64,000 nt of DNA from Pseudoalteromonas piscicida (GTDB lineage Bacteria; Pseudomonadota; Gammaproteobacteria; Enterobacterales; Alteromonadaceae): assembly GCF_002744175.1 (NCBI RefSeq), contig NZ_NKHF01000037.1, positions 32,458 to 96,457 on the forward strand. Reading direction: 5' to 3'. A model generated the notes under the pieces. It ran no database searches. It saw only the letters and a list, made by a program, of their open reading frames with translations, and was not told where the DNA came from. This document shows positions 9,472 through 18,929 of the stretch, piece after piece (the stretch's first letter is position 1; every line of letters begins with the position of its first letter). Both the position numbers and the translations under genes were made by a program.

Positions 9472-9735
9472 ATGGCATTTCCAACAGCTGTAAATAATCA
9501 AATTACAGATTCCATATCCCAAGCAAATACTGGAACCCTTAATGACTCACCCGCACTGGCAACCAGTAAACTCATGGTTGCTGTGAGTCAAGCTTTGTCA
9601 AACGCTGCACATAACGCAGCCTCAGGGCAAGAAAGTAACAACATTACAGCTCAGGCAGCTTTAGTGCAGGGGGTAAATACGCTGCAAAGTGTAAATACCG
9701 CATCATCCGTTGCAGTTATAAAAGCCTACAGCTAA
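9472..9735 (+). CDS. RebB-family R-body structural protein (orphan)
   Basis: An 87-residue protein with the RebB-family pattern. It opens MAFPTAVNNQITDSISQANT, then shows SKLMVAVSQALSNAAHNAAS, and near the end ITAQAALVQGVNTLQSVNTAS, a region rich in Ala, Gln, Thr and Asn. RebB-type proteins polymerise into R-bodies, coiled protein ribbons that extend abruptly and were first described in Caedibacter, endosymbionts of killer Paramecium; homologues are widespread in proteobacteria. A good AGGAG ribosome site precedes the ATG. Most loci carry several rebB paralogues and regulators. Here only this copy and short upstream frames are visible, so it may be a solitary remnant or a distant partner of genes elsewhere. 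Confidence 0.8.
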   Translation: MAFPTAVNNQITDSISQANTGTLNDSPALATSKLMVAVSQALSNAAHNAASGQESNNITAQAALVQGVNTLQSVNTASSVAVIKAYS

Positions 9736-9781
9736 TAGCAGTACCATAAGTTTGAGACTAATTAGAGGCTGTATAGGCGTC

Positions 9782-9811
9782 CGCGCAGTTTTTTGAATCT
9801 AAAACTGCGCG
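9782..9811. terminator. Hairpin between the RebB-like gene and the amidohydrolase gene
   Basis: CGCGCAGTTTT and its complement form an 11-base-pair stem between two convergent genes. There is no clean T tract after it on either strand, so it is only a possible bidirectional terminator. Confidence 0.5.
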
Positions 9812-9824
9812 TAGTTAGAAATAG

Positions 9825-11090
9825 TTATTGCTTCTCTATTTTGCCGTCCTTCATTACAAAAGTGACATTTTCCATAACGCTGATGTCTTTCAGTGGGTTG
9901 CCTTTGACAGCAATAATATCAGCGAGCTTGCCCGCCTCTAATGAGCCTAGCTGGGTGTGCTGCTTAAGTAACGTCGCAGAGTTAATAGTAGCGGCCTGCA
10001 AGGCCTGTAACTCTGTCATGCCAAACTTCACCATGCGGCTAAATTGTTTACCATTGTCACCATGAGGATAAACCCCAGCGTCAGAGCCAAACACCATATT
10101 CACGCCCGCTTTTACCGCTTTTGTAAAGCTGGCACGCTGGGTAGCTCCAACTTTACGCTCTTTATCTAGGCTTTCAGGTAAAATGCCTGCCTTCTCACCC
10201 TCGCCAAGAATATATTCGGTGTTGTAGATATCCATGGAAAAGTATGTGCCTTTGTCCTTGGCCAGCTGAATGGCTTCGTCATCCACAAAACTTACATGCT
10301 CTACTGAATTCACACCTGCTTTAATTGCAGACTTGATACCATCCGTGCCATGGGCGTGGGCAGCAACCGTTAAACCGCGTAAGTGTGCTTCAGTTACAAT
10401 CGCCGTCATTTCCTCTTGGGAGTATTGCTGGGCTCCCACCTTAGTGCCTTTAGAAAGCACACCACCCGTCGCACAGAACTTAATTAAGTTTGCACCATAT
10501 TTAATATTTTCACGTACTTTTTTTCTGACTGCCCACGGACCATCCGCAACCCCTTCCGAAAAAACTTTATGTTCATGGGTTAACAAATTATTGTCACAAT
10601 GGCCGCCTGTGATCCCAAGCGAAGGCCCAGCAGCATTGACACGCGGGCCTGGTACGTCACCGTCATAAATAGCATCTCTCAACGCGATGTCTGCATAACC
10701 GGCAGCACCGAGGTTACGAACAGACGTAAAACCCGCATCTAGTGTGCGCTTGGCGTTTCTAACGCCAGTAATTGCCGCACGAGGGGCAGTGCGTTGTAAC
10801 CTTTTGTAGCCATGAACATGTGCATCAGAAGTAAGATGGACATGCATATCGTACAAACCCGGTAACAATGTATGACCACTTAGATCTATCACTTCTGCGC
10901 CTTTTGGGTAGGCTTTACGGTTTGATTTTCCCATCGAGGTGATTTTATTGTCTTCAACAACCACTGTGACTGGTGAAATAAGTTTACCGGACACCACATC
11001 AATCGCAGAGTCTGCATTTAGAACATAGGTTTGCGCGTAAACATTGCTTGAAACAAAGAGCGCGGTGCTGATCCATAGTTTACTATTCAT
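9825..11090 (-). CDS. Exported metal-dependent amidohydrolase (imidazolonepropionase/prolidase-like)
   Basis: A 421-residue protein with a cleavable signal peptide (about 19 residues ending in VYA) and an amidohydrolase-superfamily TIM barrel. Visible metal and catalytic elements, in order: DMHVHL (HxH, about residue 82), LIKFCATGG (the lysine expected to be carbamylated), VAAHAHGTDGI and NSVEHVSF (two His ligands), and FGSDAGVYPHG (catalytic Asp). The C-terminal beta-sandwich with GKLADIIAVKGNPL is typical. Relatives include secreted Xaa-Pro or Xaa-Arg/Lys dipeptidases, so a periplasmic role in peptide breakdown is plausible. The exact substrate cannot be read. It is next to an oligopeptide-transporter gene on the same strand, 90 bases away, which fits peptide use. 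Confidence 0.85.
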   Translation of the reverse strand: MNSKLWISTALFVSSNVYAQTYVLNADSAIDVVSGKLISPVTVVVEDNKITSMGKSNRKAYPKGAEVIDLSGHTLLPGLYDMHVHLTSDAHVHGYKRLQRTAPRAAITGVRNAKRTLDAGFTSVRNLGAAGYADIALRDAIYDGDVPGPRVNAAGPSLGITGGHCDNNLLTHEHKVFSEGVADGPWAVRKKVRENIKYGANLIKFCATGGVLSKGTKVGAQQYSQEEMTAIVTEAHLRGLTVAAHAHGTDGIKSAIKAGVNSVEHVSFVDDEAIQLAKDKGTYFSMDIYNTEYILGEGEKAGILPESLDKERKVGATQRASFTKAVKAGVNMVFGSDAGVYPHGDNGKQFSRMVKFGMTELQALQAATINSATLLKQHTQLGSLEAGKLADIIAVKGNPLKDISVMENVTFVMKDGKIEKQ

Positions 11091-11180
11091 ATTACTTCCT
11101 CTTCTTTTTGCTTGAGTGTAGAAAGATTATGGCTTGCAAACAAACTGATCGCGACCAATAACTGTTCCCATTTCATAAAG

Positions 11181-12926
11181 CTATGTTTTTCTGTTGATCA
11201 TCACTTTATTAAACCAAAATAAGGCAGCGGCAGTTATCAATGCAATAGCAGCAAATAGCCCCCACATTAACTCTGGTGCCGCCATTTCTTGCACTAACAC
11301 TTTATAACTCCAACCTGATAAGAATCCTGCAAATAAGAAACCCAGTGCCATCGAAACAAAGTAGTACCCCATATAAAGCGCAGCTTGAGATTGCGGTGCT
11401 ATGCTCGCCACATACTCTTGGCTTTTAGGAGAGGCAAGCATTTCGCCAAGCGCGATCAGCAATATTACCGTAACAATGAGCTGACCACTTAGCCACCCGC
11501 TATCACCAAGCAATGCGATAAATGCAACTGCTATCACCAGTAGGCCTGAGATTAGTACATAAAATGGTCTAAACCGCTGACAGAGGAAGCTCACCAAAAT
11601 TTGTGCGATTACAATGGCTGCAAAATCTAAATTAATGAGATATTCAGGATTGATTTGACGATATTGCACTAATTGCTCTGCAAGCGTGCGCGCATGCTGC
11701 TGAGAAAGTGCCTGTCCATTATCTTGGAGTGCACTTAGCGTTTGCAATATCAACTGTATTTGCTCATGGGGGACATTCACTTTAAGGTGAACCCATTCAA
11801 GCCTTATGGTTTCAACAGATACTGCACCGCTTTCCTTAAGCTCGTTGAACAGCGTCAAAATGGCAGCCGTTAACTTATCAATATCAACATGCGCTAAAAA
11901 CGAAACGCCAGAGTCGCCAAACCAAGCCAATATATCTCGTGTGTCTGCATAATCACGAATATACAAAGGTAAGGTATAAAAAAGCTGATTATAAACGGTC
12001 CAAAAGCCTGCGAGGATCAACAAATATAACGCAAATGGCAAGTTGCTGACCTTCATTGGCTGAAGCCACCATGTTTTATTTGCGGCTCGGTTTATTAGCA
12101 TTCGGTCCCACACCCAGTTGGCTAAGAACCAAATTACGATCCAAGTAAACGCTTGACTGTAGTTAGAAAACCCAACTCCCGCTGACATCAATAATGCCAA
12201 TGCCACAAACAGTGTAAGTGCTAAACGCGTATTACCCAGCACCGACTGTGCCGTTGTTAATACTTGAGCGAGGGACTGCTTGGTTTTAGGTAATGTTTTA
12301 GGGTCTTTATAAAATAGCATCAGAGGAATGAAATTGATTGCTATCCAAACCGCAGACATTATAAACACAGCATCCCAACTGATAGCTCGCATATACCCCG
12401 CAACCAACGGGCCTAAAAAGCCTCCAATATTCACCATAGTGTAAAAAATCCCAAAGCCAAGACCACGATTCGCATCGGTTGTGCTATGGCTTACTGTGCC
12501 AACAACTACAGGTTTAAAACAAGCGGCTCCCAGTGCAACAAAGCTCAGTGCAATAAAAAATGGCCAAAAGCTTTGTGCCTGTCCCATTAAATAATAGCTT
12601 GGCGTCATCACCAAAAATGCGAAAAAGAACATCTTTTTATAGCCAACGCGGTCGCCCAGCGCACCAGTTACAACAGGCAAAAGATATAAGAAAAAAGGAA
12701 TAATCCCCTGTACGGCACCTCGCTCAATATCATTAAACCCAATACCACCTTGTGACTTTGGAGTTGTCATATAAATAGATGACACTGCAAAAAAACCATA
12801 CCAAGCGAGCCTCTCAAATATCTCCATGATATTCGCGATGTAAAAAGTTTGACCAAACCCAGAAGGCGACTCAGGCCGATTGACCTCATTAATATCTGGC
12901 TCACACCACCGCTGCTGATTTTGCAT
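11181..12926 (-). CDS. POT/PTR2-family proton-coupled peptide transporter with a large soluble insertion
   Basis: An inner-membrane carrier of about 581 residues with some 12-14 hydrophobic segments. The N-terminal half has ANIMEIFERLAWYGFFAV and the PTR2 signature FYTMVNIGGFLGPLVAGY, so proton-driven di/tripeptide uptake is the best guess. Between the middle helices sits an unusual soluble region of about 110 residues (roughly 330-440 of the product), helical and charged, with no hydrophobic stretch. The open frame reaches 13121, but the first 65 codons look non-coding. I place the start at the ATG of MQNQQRWCEPD, although its ribosome site is weak. It is divergent from a lipoprotein gene and upstream of the amidohydrolase. 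Confidence 0.82.
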   Translation of the reverse strand: MQNQQRWCEPDINEVNRPESPSGFGQTFYIANIMEIFERLAWYGFFAVSSIYMTTPKSQGGIGFNDIERGAVQGIIPFFLYLLPVVTGALGDRVGYKKMFFFAFLVMTPSYYLMGQAQSFWPFFIALSFVALGAACFKPVVVGTVSHSTTDANRGLGFGIFYTMVNIGGFLGPLVAGYMRAISWDAVFIMSAVWIAINFIPLMLFYKDPKTLPKTKQSLAQVLTTAQSVLGNTRLALTLFVALALLMSAGVGFSNYSQAFTWIVIWFLANWVWDRMLINRAANKTWWLQPMKVSNLPFALYLLILAGFWTVYNQLFYTLPLYIRDYADTRDILAWFGDSGVSFLAHVDIDKLTAAILTLFNELKESGAVSVETIRLEWVHLKVNVPHEQIQLILQTLSALQDNGQALSQQHARTLAEQLVQYRQINPEYLINLDFAAIVIAQILVSFLCQRFRPFYVLISGLLVIAVAFIALLGDSGWLSGQLIVTVILLIALGEMLASPKSQEYVASIAPQSQAALYMGYYFVSMALGFLFAGFLSGWSYKVLVQEMAAPELMWGLFAAIALITAAALFWFNKVMINRKT

Positions 12927-13066
12927 AATGACAATACCTGTTATCTTTGTTATTTTATATTGCATACAATATACACAAATAATAACGAGAGAAAAGTGCC
13001 ATGTCTTTATTTTATCTGTTTTATACCCCTTATCATCGAATAACTTCGGTGCGAAGTAGCGTGCTG

Positions 13067-15421
13067 ATGCATCCCCTCTTAATTGCGATACTCTTTTTAC
13101 TCGGTGGATGTAAAGCCACACAACACAATGATGTCGCCATTCCTAGTCCTTCTGATATGCGCTCAGAAGTGAGCGTCAATGGCCGAGTAAGCACGTTGAA
13201 GCACATCGATATCCAGTATGTTGGAAAACGAGTTCCGATAACCTATAGCGATGGAAAAATAGGTAACTCTCGGGGATATGACTGGTGGGTCAGTAAACAC
13301 TTTGCGCTTAAAAGTGACTTGCCTGAAGACAAAGTAAGACTTTATTTAGAACTACTGGAAATGTCTTACCCACATTACGTTGAGTTGTTTGGTATGGCAC
13401 CAGCTGCAATTGATAAAAAAAGAATTGCAGTAGTCTACGGAAGTTCCCGCCAGCGCACCAAAGAGGCAATGTTGGACGACGGTTTTTTGCGCGGCGTACA
13501 TAAAAATGCCGGCGGCGAAACCATGTTTTATAACCGTGCTGGATACAATTTTCCGAGTCACCGCCAACATCATCAGCGCTATATAGTGATCCATGAGACC
13601 ATGCATGCGTTTCATATGGCACTTAATGGCCACTCAACTTGGGCACCAAATTGGATCACCGAAGGGATGGCTGATGCGATTGCAAGCCACGTGTACGATC
13701 CAGATAAAAAGCAATTAACTGTGATGGTGTTCGACCGCGCTCCAATGAACTATCTACACTTGGGTTTACAGCAGTATCATCTAGGTGGACAGCCATCCTT
13801 TGAGACAATTAACGATGACCCAACGCTCAAGCGTGGACTCAACTTTTTTATCGTACACTTTCTGTTGAGCGACCCTTTACGCTACCAATACTTTAAGCGC
13901 TTTATCGCCACACTGATGGAAGCAAACCCACACTCAGAACAAACATTGCCAACCGCTAATGCGCTTTTAAAGCAAACCTTCTCTAACTGGCCGCAGCTTG
14001 AAAAACAGTTTGCTGCATTTGTACACTCTGCGACTCCAAGCTTTTATATCGTCAACGGCCCATGGGAACAAAGTGGTGCGGCATATTGGCTAAGAAATAG
14101 CGAGAGTAAGGCGCTTAATCGCCTTGATATTCATCCAAATTTTGCTTCAAACCACCCGGTTATGGACTTTCCTAGGCCAGATAATACTCCCTTAATTGGC
14201 CCCCAGGAGGAAAACAGCATGGCGCTACTGATCGATTTTGAGTCGGAGCAATATCAACGTGGAGAGATAGGCTTTGCGCTGTTAGCTGAATTAGAAGAGT
14301 CGAGCAAAAATACAAAGCTTGGACTCATACCCAGATCTGATGTCGACTTTGATGCAGATCACCTGCTACAAGTTATTCTTCAAGACGGAGTTAAACTCAC
14401 TATTTCGAGTAATCGAGATCAGTTCACATCTCAGTCTATTGCACTCTTACCGGCATTACGTGAAGACATTCAAGCCCATCATCAACTAGCTATTTCATTC
14501 ACCAAACATGCTGGAGTCCTAGCGCTCAAGTTGAGCACGAAAAATCATGTTCAGTTAGCCGACTTCAGGTCAAATGAGATAGATATCGCAAGCGTAGATA
14601 TTCATAAAGTGAGTTTGCTCGGACGAAACAACAATCACAAAATAACGCCTTACTTTCCCCAACATCAGTATTTAATCACCAAACAAGAAACTCCTAACCC
14701 TTGGCATTTTGAAGGTGCTCAGCAGCTTGCTCATGCCTTTAACACCTGTGTCGAATATCAAGAACAGTTGCCTGACTGCATGATGTCACTTGACAAAATT
14801 TTCAAAAAACAAACTACAAGGACAGTCACCAAAGCTGATCAAGATAACCTAAACCGATTAATGCATAGCTGGCAAGCAACGCTAGGAAATGAAGCCCTTT
14901 TCACACTGAGTGGTATCAATGTACAAAATTACTATTTTGAAGAGAAACACTACCTTTACGTCAATAATCCTAGCGAACATAATGTTAAAATTTCATTTGG
15001 CCCAAATAATCACACGAAGGAATTTTCTCCAGGTGAATACCATATTCCCCTGCCTAGCCAAGCAAAGCAGCTCTTGACCTTTACTTGGAGTGGATTAACC
15101 CAAAGGAAGACTTTGTTAACCCCAACACAAGTATTCGATGGCGTTAAAATGACTGTAAAAACAGACAACAAGTTAGTGGTTACGATAACCGGCCCGTATT
15201 CAGGAAAGTCACATGGAACAATAACGGTCAAATTTACCCCAAGCAACCGCTTTGAAAGTATCAATACTATCTGGAACAAAGCAATCTCCTTTGCTCCGTA
15301 TGAACACAAAAGATATGAGTTGGATAACGTCCCCCACCTCAGTAATGGATTACTAGAAGTTATCGGTGAATTTGATGTAGACGGTGAACCACTAAAGCTG
15401 GTTCAACTAGTCGATTTATAA
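13067..15421 (+). CDS. Lipoprotein with a gluzincin-type zinc protease motif
   Basis: A protein of about 784 residues. The signal ends in LLGGC (Cys15), predicting an outer-membrane lipoprotein. The motif HETMH at residues 176-180, with WITEGMADAIA about 20 residues later (Glu199), matches the zinc site HExxH...E of gluzincin metallopeptidases. After about residue 350 come beta-rich regions of unknown type, including a segment with a disulfide-capable pair (NTCVEYQEQLPDC). The upstream ATG at 13001 adds 22 residues that spoil the signal peptide, so the start at 13067 is preferred. The gene is divergent from the peptide transporter, which suggests a role in feeding on protein. I do not recognise a named family. 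Confidence 0.75.
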   Translation: MHPLLIAILFLLGGCKATQHNDVAIPSPSDMRSEVSVNGRVSTLKHIDIQYVGKRVPITYSDGKIGNSRGYDWWVSKHFALKSDLPEDKVRLYLELLEMSYPHYVELFGMAPAAIDKKRIAVVYGSSRQRTKEAMLDDGFLRGVHKNAGGETMFYNRAGYNFPSHRQHHQRYIVIHETMHAFHMALNGHSTWAPNWITEGMADAIASHVYDPDKKQLTVMVFDRAPMNYLHLGLQQYHLGGQPSFETINDDPTLKRGLNFFIVHFLLSDPLRYQYFKRFIATLMEANPHSEQTLPTANALLKQTFSNWPQLEKQFAAFVHSATPSFYIVNGPWEQSGAAYWLRNSESKALNRLDIHPNFASNHPVMDFPRPDNTPLIGPQEENSMALLIDFESEQYQRGEIGFALLAELEESSKNTKLGLIPRSDVDFDADHLLQVILQDGVKLTISSNRDQFTSQSIALLPALREDIQAHHQLAISFTKHAGVLALKLSTKNHVQLADFRSNEIDIASVDIHKVSLLGRNNNHKITPYFPQHQYLITKQETPNPWHFEGAQQLAHAFNTCVEYQEQLPDCMMSLDKIFKKQTTRTVTKADQDNLNRLMHSWQATLGNEALFTLSGINVQNYYFEEKHYLYVNNPSEHNVKISFGPNNHTKEFSPGEYHIPLPSQAKQLLTFTWSGLTQRKTLLTPTQVFDGVKMTVKTDNKLVVTITGPYSGKSHGTITVKFTPSNRFESINTIWNKAISFAPYEHKRYELDNVPHLSNGLLEVIGEFDVDGEPLKLVQLVDL

Positions 15422-15621
15422 GCAAGTACAATAGCAACCTGTCACACTTAATTGAAAAATGGGTTGCTAGCTTCCCCGAGCTAAAAACGCTTGTATACTT
15501 GGCTTTGACTATTTCAGCTATATGTGTATTTGAAATCTATTGACAAAAAATAAATGAGCACAAATTAAGGGGAAGAATAGATAATGACTGCTAACTAGGA
15601 GCCTAGTGTCTGTTTATACAG

Positions 15622-15650
15622 AAAAAGGAGCACAGTGTTGCTCCTTTTTT
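15622..15650 (+). terminator. Terminator downstream of the lipoprotein gene
   Basis: AAAAAGGAGCA, a five-base loop and TGCTCCTTTTTT form a strong stem followed by T residues, about 200 bases after the lipoprotein stop codon. The 200 bases before it contain no frame I can support. Confidence 0.8.
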
Positions 15651-15747
15651 AAGTAATAGGAAAACGGCTGAGACTTAAATTGATAGCTGTGTGTTTAATA
15701 TGTAAAAAACATACTACTGCATGTTTGCTGTACCGTATTTGAAGCTA

Positions 15748-16129
15748 TCAAAATAACGCATTAAATTGGTCCCATAACCCCAAAGAGTCATTGGGAAAAA
15801 TATCTATACCAAGCCAAGATTTAAGCAAGTAAAGCAGCACAAAGATAATCCCAAGTTAAACTAACCCGCAGAATAACAAAGCAAGTATAAACATCACAGT
15901 GGCGGTAACTCTTTCAGTGGGGCTCAGCCTGCGCTTGTTTAATCCTCCAAGAAAAACAAAATAAAAGCTCCAAGGTAAAAACGGTAGTGCTAATGTCGGC
16001 CTAAAATCGATCTTATGATTGTTCCATCCTCGAGTGTTTATAGCTAAAGCTAGCGACTATTTCGGGGTCCATCTTACGAAGTAATTGTTTTACATGCGTA
16101 TAGTCCGGTTCTGATTTTTTTATCTTCAT
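15748..16129 (-). pseudogene. Decayed gene for a small membrane protein
   Basis: Minus-strand codons from an ATG at 16129 (MKIKKSEPDYTHVKQLLRKM) run 38 residues to a stop. One base out of phase, the sequence carries on with a hydrophobic helix (LALPFLPWSFYFVFLGGLNK), a basic turn (RRLSPTERV) and a second helix (MFILALLFCGLV). There a TAA at 15856-15858 interrupts it. The same frame continues past the stop with a third hydrophobic stretch and ends at 15748. The pieces together span one base more than a whole number of codons. Membrane-protein composition continuing across both lesions suggests a gene broken by one frameshift and one nonsense change. Family unknown. Confidence 0.5.
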
Positions 16130-16408
16130 CAAGTCTTTTCAGCGACCAAACACAATGATGTAGAGAAACAGCTCAGTTTACCTGTCAGAGCGCTTTTATA
16201 GAGTGTAATACGGCTTCAGGTTAAAGTATCAGTTTCAAACAAAGCAACTTTAGCTAAGTTTAGTCTAATATACGTAGTGTTCGATAAGGGTTGTTCTTCA
16301 AACAATAGTTTTATGATTTGATTGGATAAAGGCAAAAAGAATTCGAGGGTGGAGGTGTATTTTAAAAAGGGTTAATACACAGAAAAGAGGTCAATTGTAG
16401 GAAAATCA
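16130..16408. other. Intergenic stretch with no gene found
   Basis: Between the decayed membrane-protein gene and the adk terminator I see no start codon with a plausible coding run on either strand and no clear repeat. Confidence 0.5.
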
Positions 16409-16437
16409 AGGAGCCATATGACTCATATATGGCTCCT
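16409..16437 (-). terminator. adk terminator
   Basis: On the minus strand AGGAGCCATAT pairs with ATATGGCTCCT around a short loop, followed by a moderately T-rich run (TGATTTTCC). It begins about 14 bases after the adk stop. Confidence 0.75.
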
Positions 16438-16450
16438 AACTTCCTAGAAT

Positions 16451-17161
<711 letters not shown>

Positions 17162-17215
17162 TCAAGGAACTTATACTAATTGATAAGGAAGAATGGCAAT
17201 TTTTCCGTCAAAAAC

Positions 17216-17244
17216 AAAAAAGCTCTGCGCATAGCAGAGCTTTT
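17216..17244 (-). terminator. gap terminator
   Basis: On the minus strand AAAAGCTCTGC and GCAGAGCTTTTTT form a stem followed by TTTTTTGTTTTT, about 20 bases after the gap stop. It ends the edd-eda-gap transcript. Confidence 0.88.
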
Positions 17245-17263
17245 GGTCAGAATTTAATCCTGA

Positions 17264-18268
17264 TTATAAGAATGCACCAAGTGCTTTAACTTGGTCTAAC
17301 ATACGGCAAGAGAAGCCCCATTCGTTATCATACCAAGCCATCACTTTTACAAGCTTTCCGTCTACCTTGGTTTGAGTAGAATCAAAAACAGACGACGCTG
17401 GGTTGTGATTGAAATCGATAGAGACCAATGGCAATTCATTATACTCAAGGATTTCGCTCATCGCGCCCTCAGCAGCTGCTTTAATTGCAGCATTAACTTC
17501 TTCTTTTGAAGTCTCACGCTTAGCAACAAACGTTAGGTCAACAAGCGACACGTTAATCGTTGGTACACGCACAGCCATGCCATCTAGCTTACCTGCAAGT
17601 TCAGGTAGTACTAAACCAACCGCTTTTGCCGCACCTGTTTTTGTCGGGATCATTGACTGAGTTGCACTGCGAGCACGATACAGGTCTTTGTGATATACGT
17701 CAGATAGATTCTGGTCGTTAGTGTATGCATGGATAGTTGTCATACTACCTTGCTCAATCCCAATCGTGTCGTTTAACACTTTTGCGATAGGAGCTAAGCA
17801 GTTTGTAGTACATGATGCGTTAGAAATAATCGTCGATTCCGCATTAAGTACATCACTGTTTACACCATGTACAACTGTTGCATCCATATCTGTACCAGGC
17901 GCTGATACAATCACTTTCTTAGCACCCGCTTCAATGTGCTTAGCCGCAGCTTCACGAGATGTGAATAGACCAGTACATTCAAGTACTATATCAACGTTTA
18001 GTGCTTTCCAAGGTAAATTCGCAGGATCACGCTCTTGCGTTAACGTAATTTCATCACCGCCAACAACGAGTGTATTATCGTTCAACACTACCTGCTCTTG
18101 AAAGCGACCATGTACAGAGTCAAACTGAGTCAGGTGGGCGTTTACATTCGCTGGTGCAAGGTCATTGATTGCAACAACTTTGATTTCTTTGTTTTGGCCT
18201 GACTCGTACAATGCGCGAAGTACGTTACGACCGATACGTCCATAGCCATTAATTGCGATATTAATCAT
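17264..18268 (-). CDS. gap: Glyceraldehyde-3-phosphate dehydrogenase
   Basis: A 334-residue NAD-dependent enzyme of lower glycolysis. The N-terminal [15 protein letters not shown] binds NAD, the catalytic cysteine lies in [12 protein letters not shown], and the C-terminal [14 protein letters not shown] is intact. The gene starts 17 bases after the stop of eda, so it is the third gene of edd-eda-gap. This links the Entner-Doudoroff product glyceraldehyde-3-phosphate directly to its next enzyme. Expression is likely set by the two LacI-type operators upstream of edd. Confidence 0.97.
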   Translation of the reverse strand: MINIAINGYGRIGRNVLRALYESGQNKEIKVVAINDLAPANVNAHLTQFDSVHGRFQEQVVLNDNTLVVGGDEITLTQERDPANLPWKALNVDIVLECTGLFTSREAAAKHIEAGAKKVIVSAPGTDMDATVVHGVNSDVLNAESTIISNASCTTNCLAPIAKVLNDTIGIEQGSMTTIHAYTNDQNLSDVYHKDLYRARSATQSMIPTKTGAAKAVGLVLPELAGKLDGMAVRVPTINVSLVDLTFVAKRETSKEEVNAAIKAAAEGAMSEILEYNELPLVSIDFNHNPASSVFDSTQTKVDGKLVKVMAWYDNEWGFSCRMLDQVKALGAFL

Positions 18269-18285
18269 GATAACTGTCCCCTAAT

Positions 18286-18906
18286 CTATTTTACTTCACT
18301 TGCTTGTTTTGCAAGCGCTTCAATGGCTTGCCAGTCTTTGCTTGCGATAAGTGCTTTATCAAGCATCCAAGTACCGCCCACACATACCACATTGTCGAGT
18401 GCTAAATACTTAGGTGCAGTTGCCAACGAAATACCGCCCGTTGGACAGAATTTTACCTGTGGAATTGGTCCACCAATGGATTTAAGCATTGGCGCACCAC
18501 CAGCAGCTTCTGCTGGGAAAAACTTTAAGAATTCAAAACCATGACTTGCAAGCTTCATCACTTCGCTTGGCGTTGCAGCACCTGGAAGAAATGGAATGCT
18601 TGACGATTTTGCCAGTTCCAATAATTCGTCATTAACACCTGGACTTACCATGAAGTCAGCACCGGCTTCTACAGAGGCATTAAAAGTTGCCTTATCCACT
18701 ACCGTACCAGTACCCACATAGGCGTCTGGTAAAGCCGCTTTAATGTCTTTTACCGCTTGTGCTGCCACCGGTGTACGAAGTGTAACTTCAAGTGCTCTTA
18801 AGCCACCATTAAACAGCGCCGTAGCAAGTGGCACTGCATCTTCTAGGTTATCAATGACGATAACCGGAACCACTGGTGCTGCTGACAATATTTCTTTAAT
18901 ACTCAT
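18286..18906 (-). CDS. eda: KDPG aldolase (2-dehydro-3-deoxyphosphogluconate aldolase)
   Basis: A 206-residue enzyme that splits KDPG to pyruvate and glyceraldehyde-3-phosphate. Typical features are VPVIVIDNLEDAVPLA near the start, EVTLRTPVA with the catalytic Glu, GTGTV, and FLKFFPAEAAGG with the Schiff-base lysine. The frame runs on to 18954, but that extension overlaps edd. The ATG at 18906, preceded by GAGGGTGAG, gives MSIKEIL as in homologues and a 23-base gap from edd. It is the middle gene of edd-eda-gap. Confidence 0.96.
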   Translation of the reverse strand: MSIKEILSAAPVVPVIVIDNLEDAVPLATALFNGGLRALEVTLRTPVAAQAVKDIKAALPDAYVGTGTVVDKATFNASVEAGADFMVSPGVNDELLELAKSSSIPFLPGAATPSEVMKLASHGFEFLKFFPAEAAGGAPMLKSIGGPIPQVKFCPTGGISLATAPKYLALDNVVCVGGTWMLDKALIASKDWQAIEALAKQASEVK

Positions 18907-18929
18907 GCTCACCCTCATTCCCATTGTTT

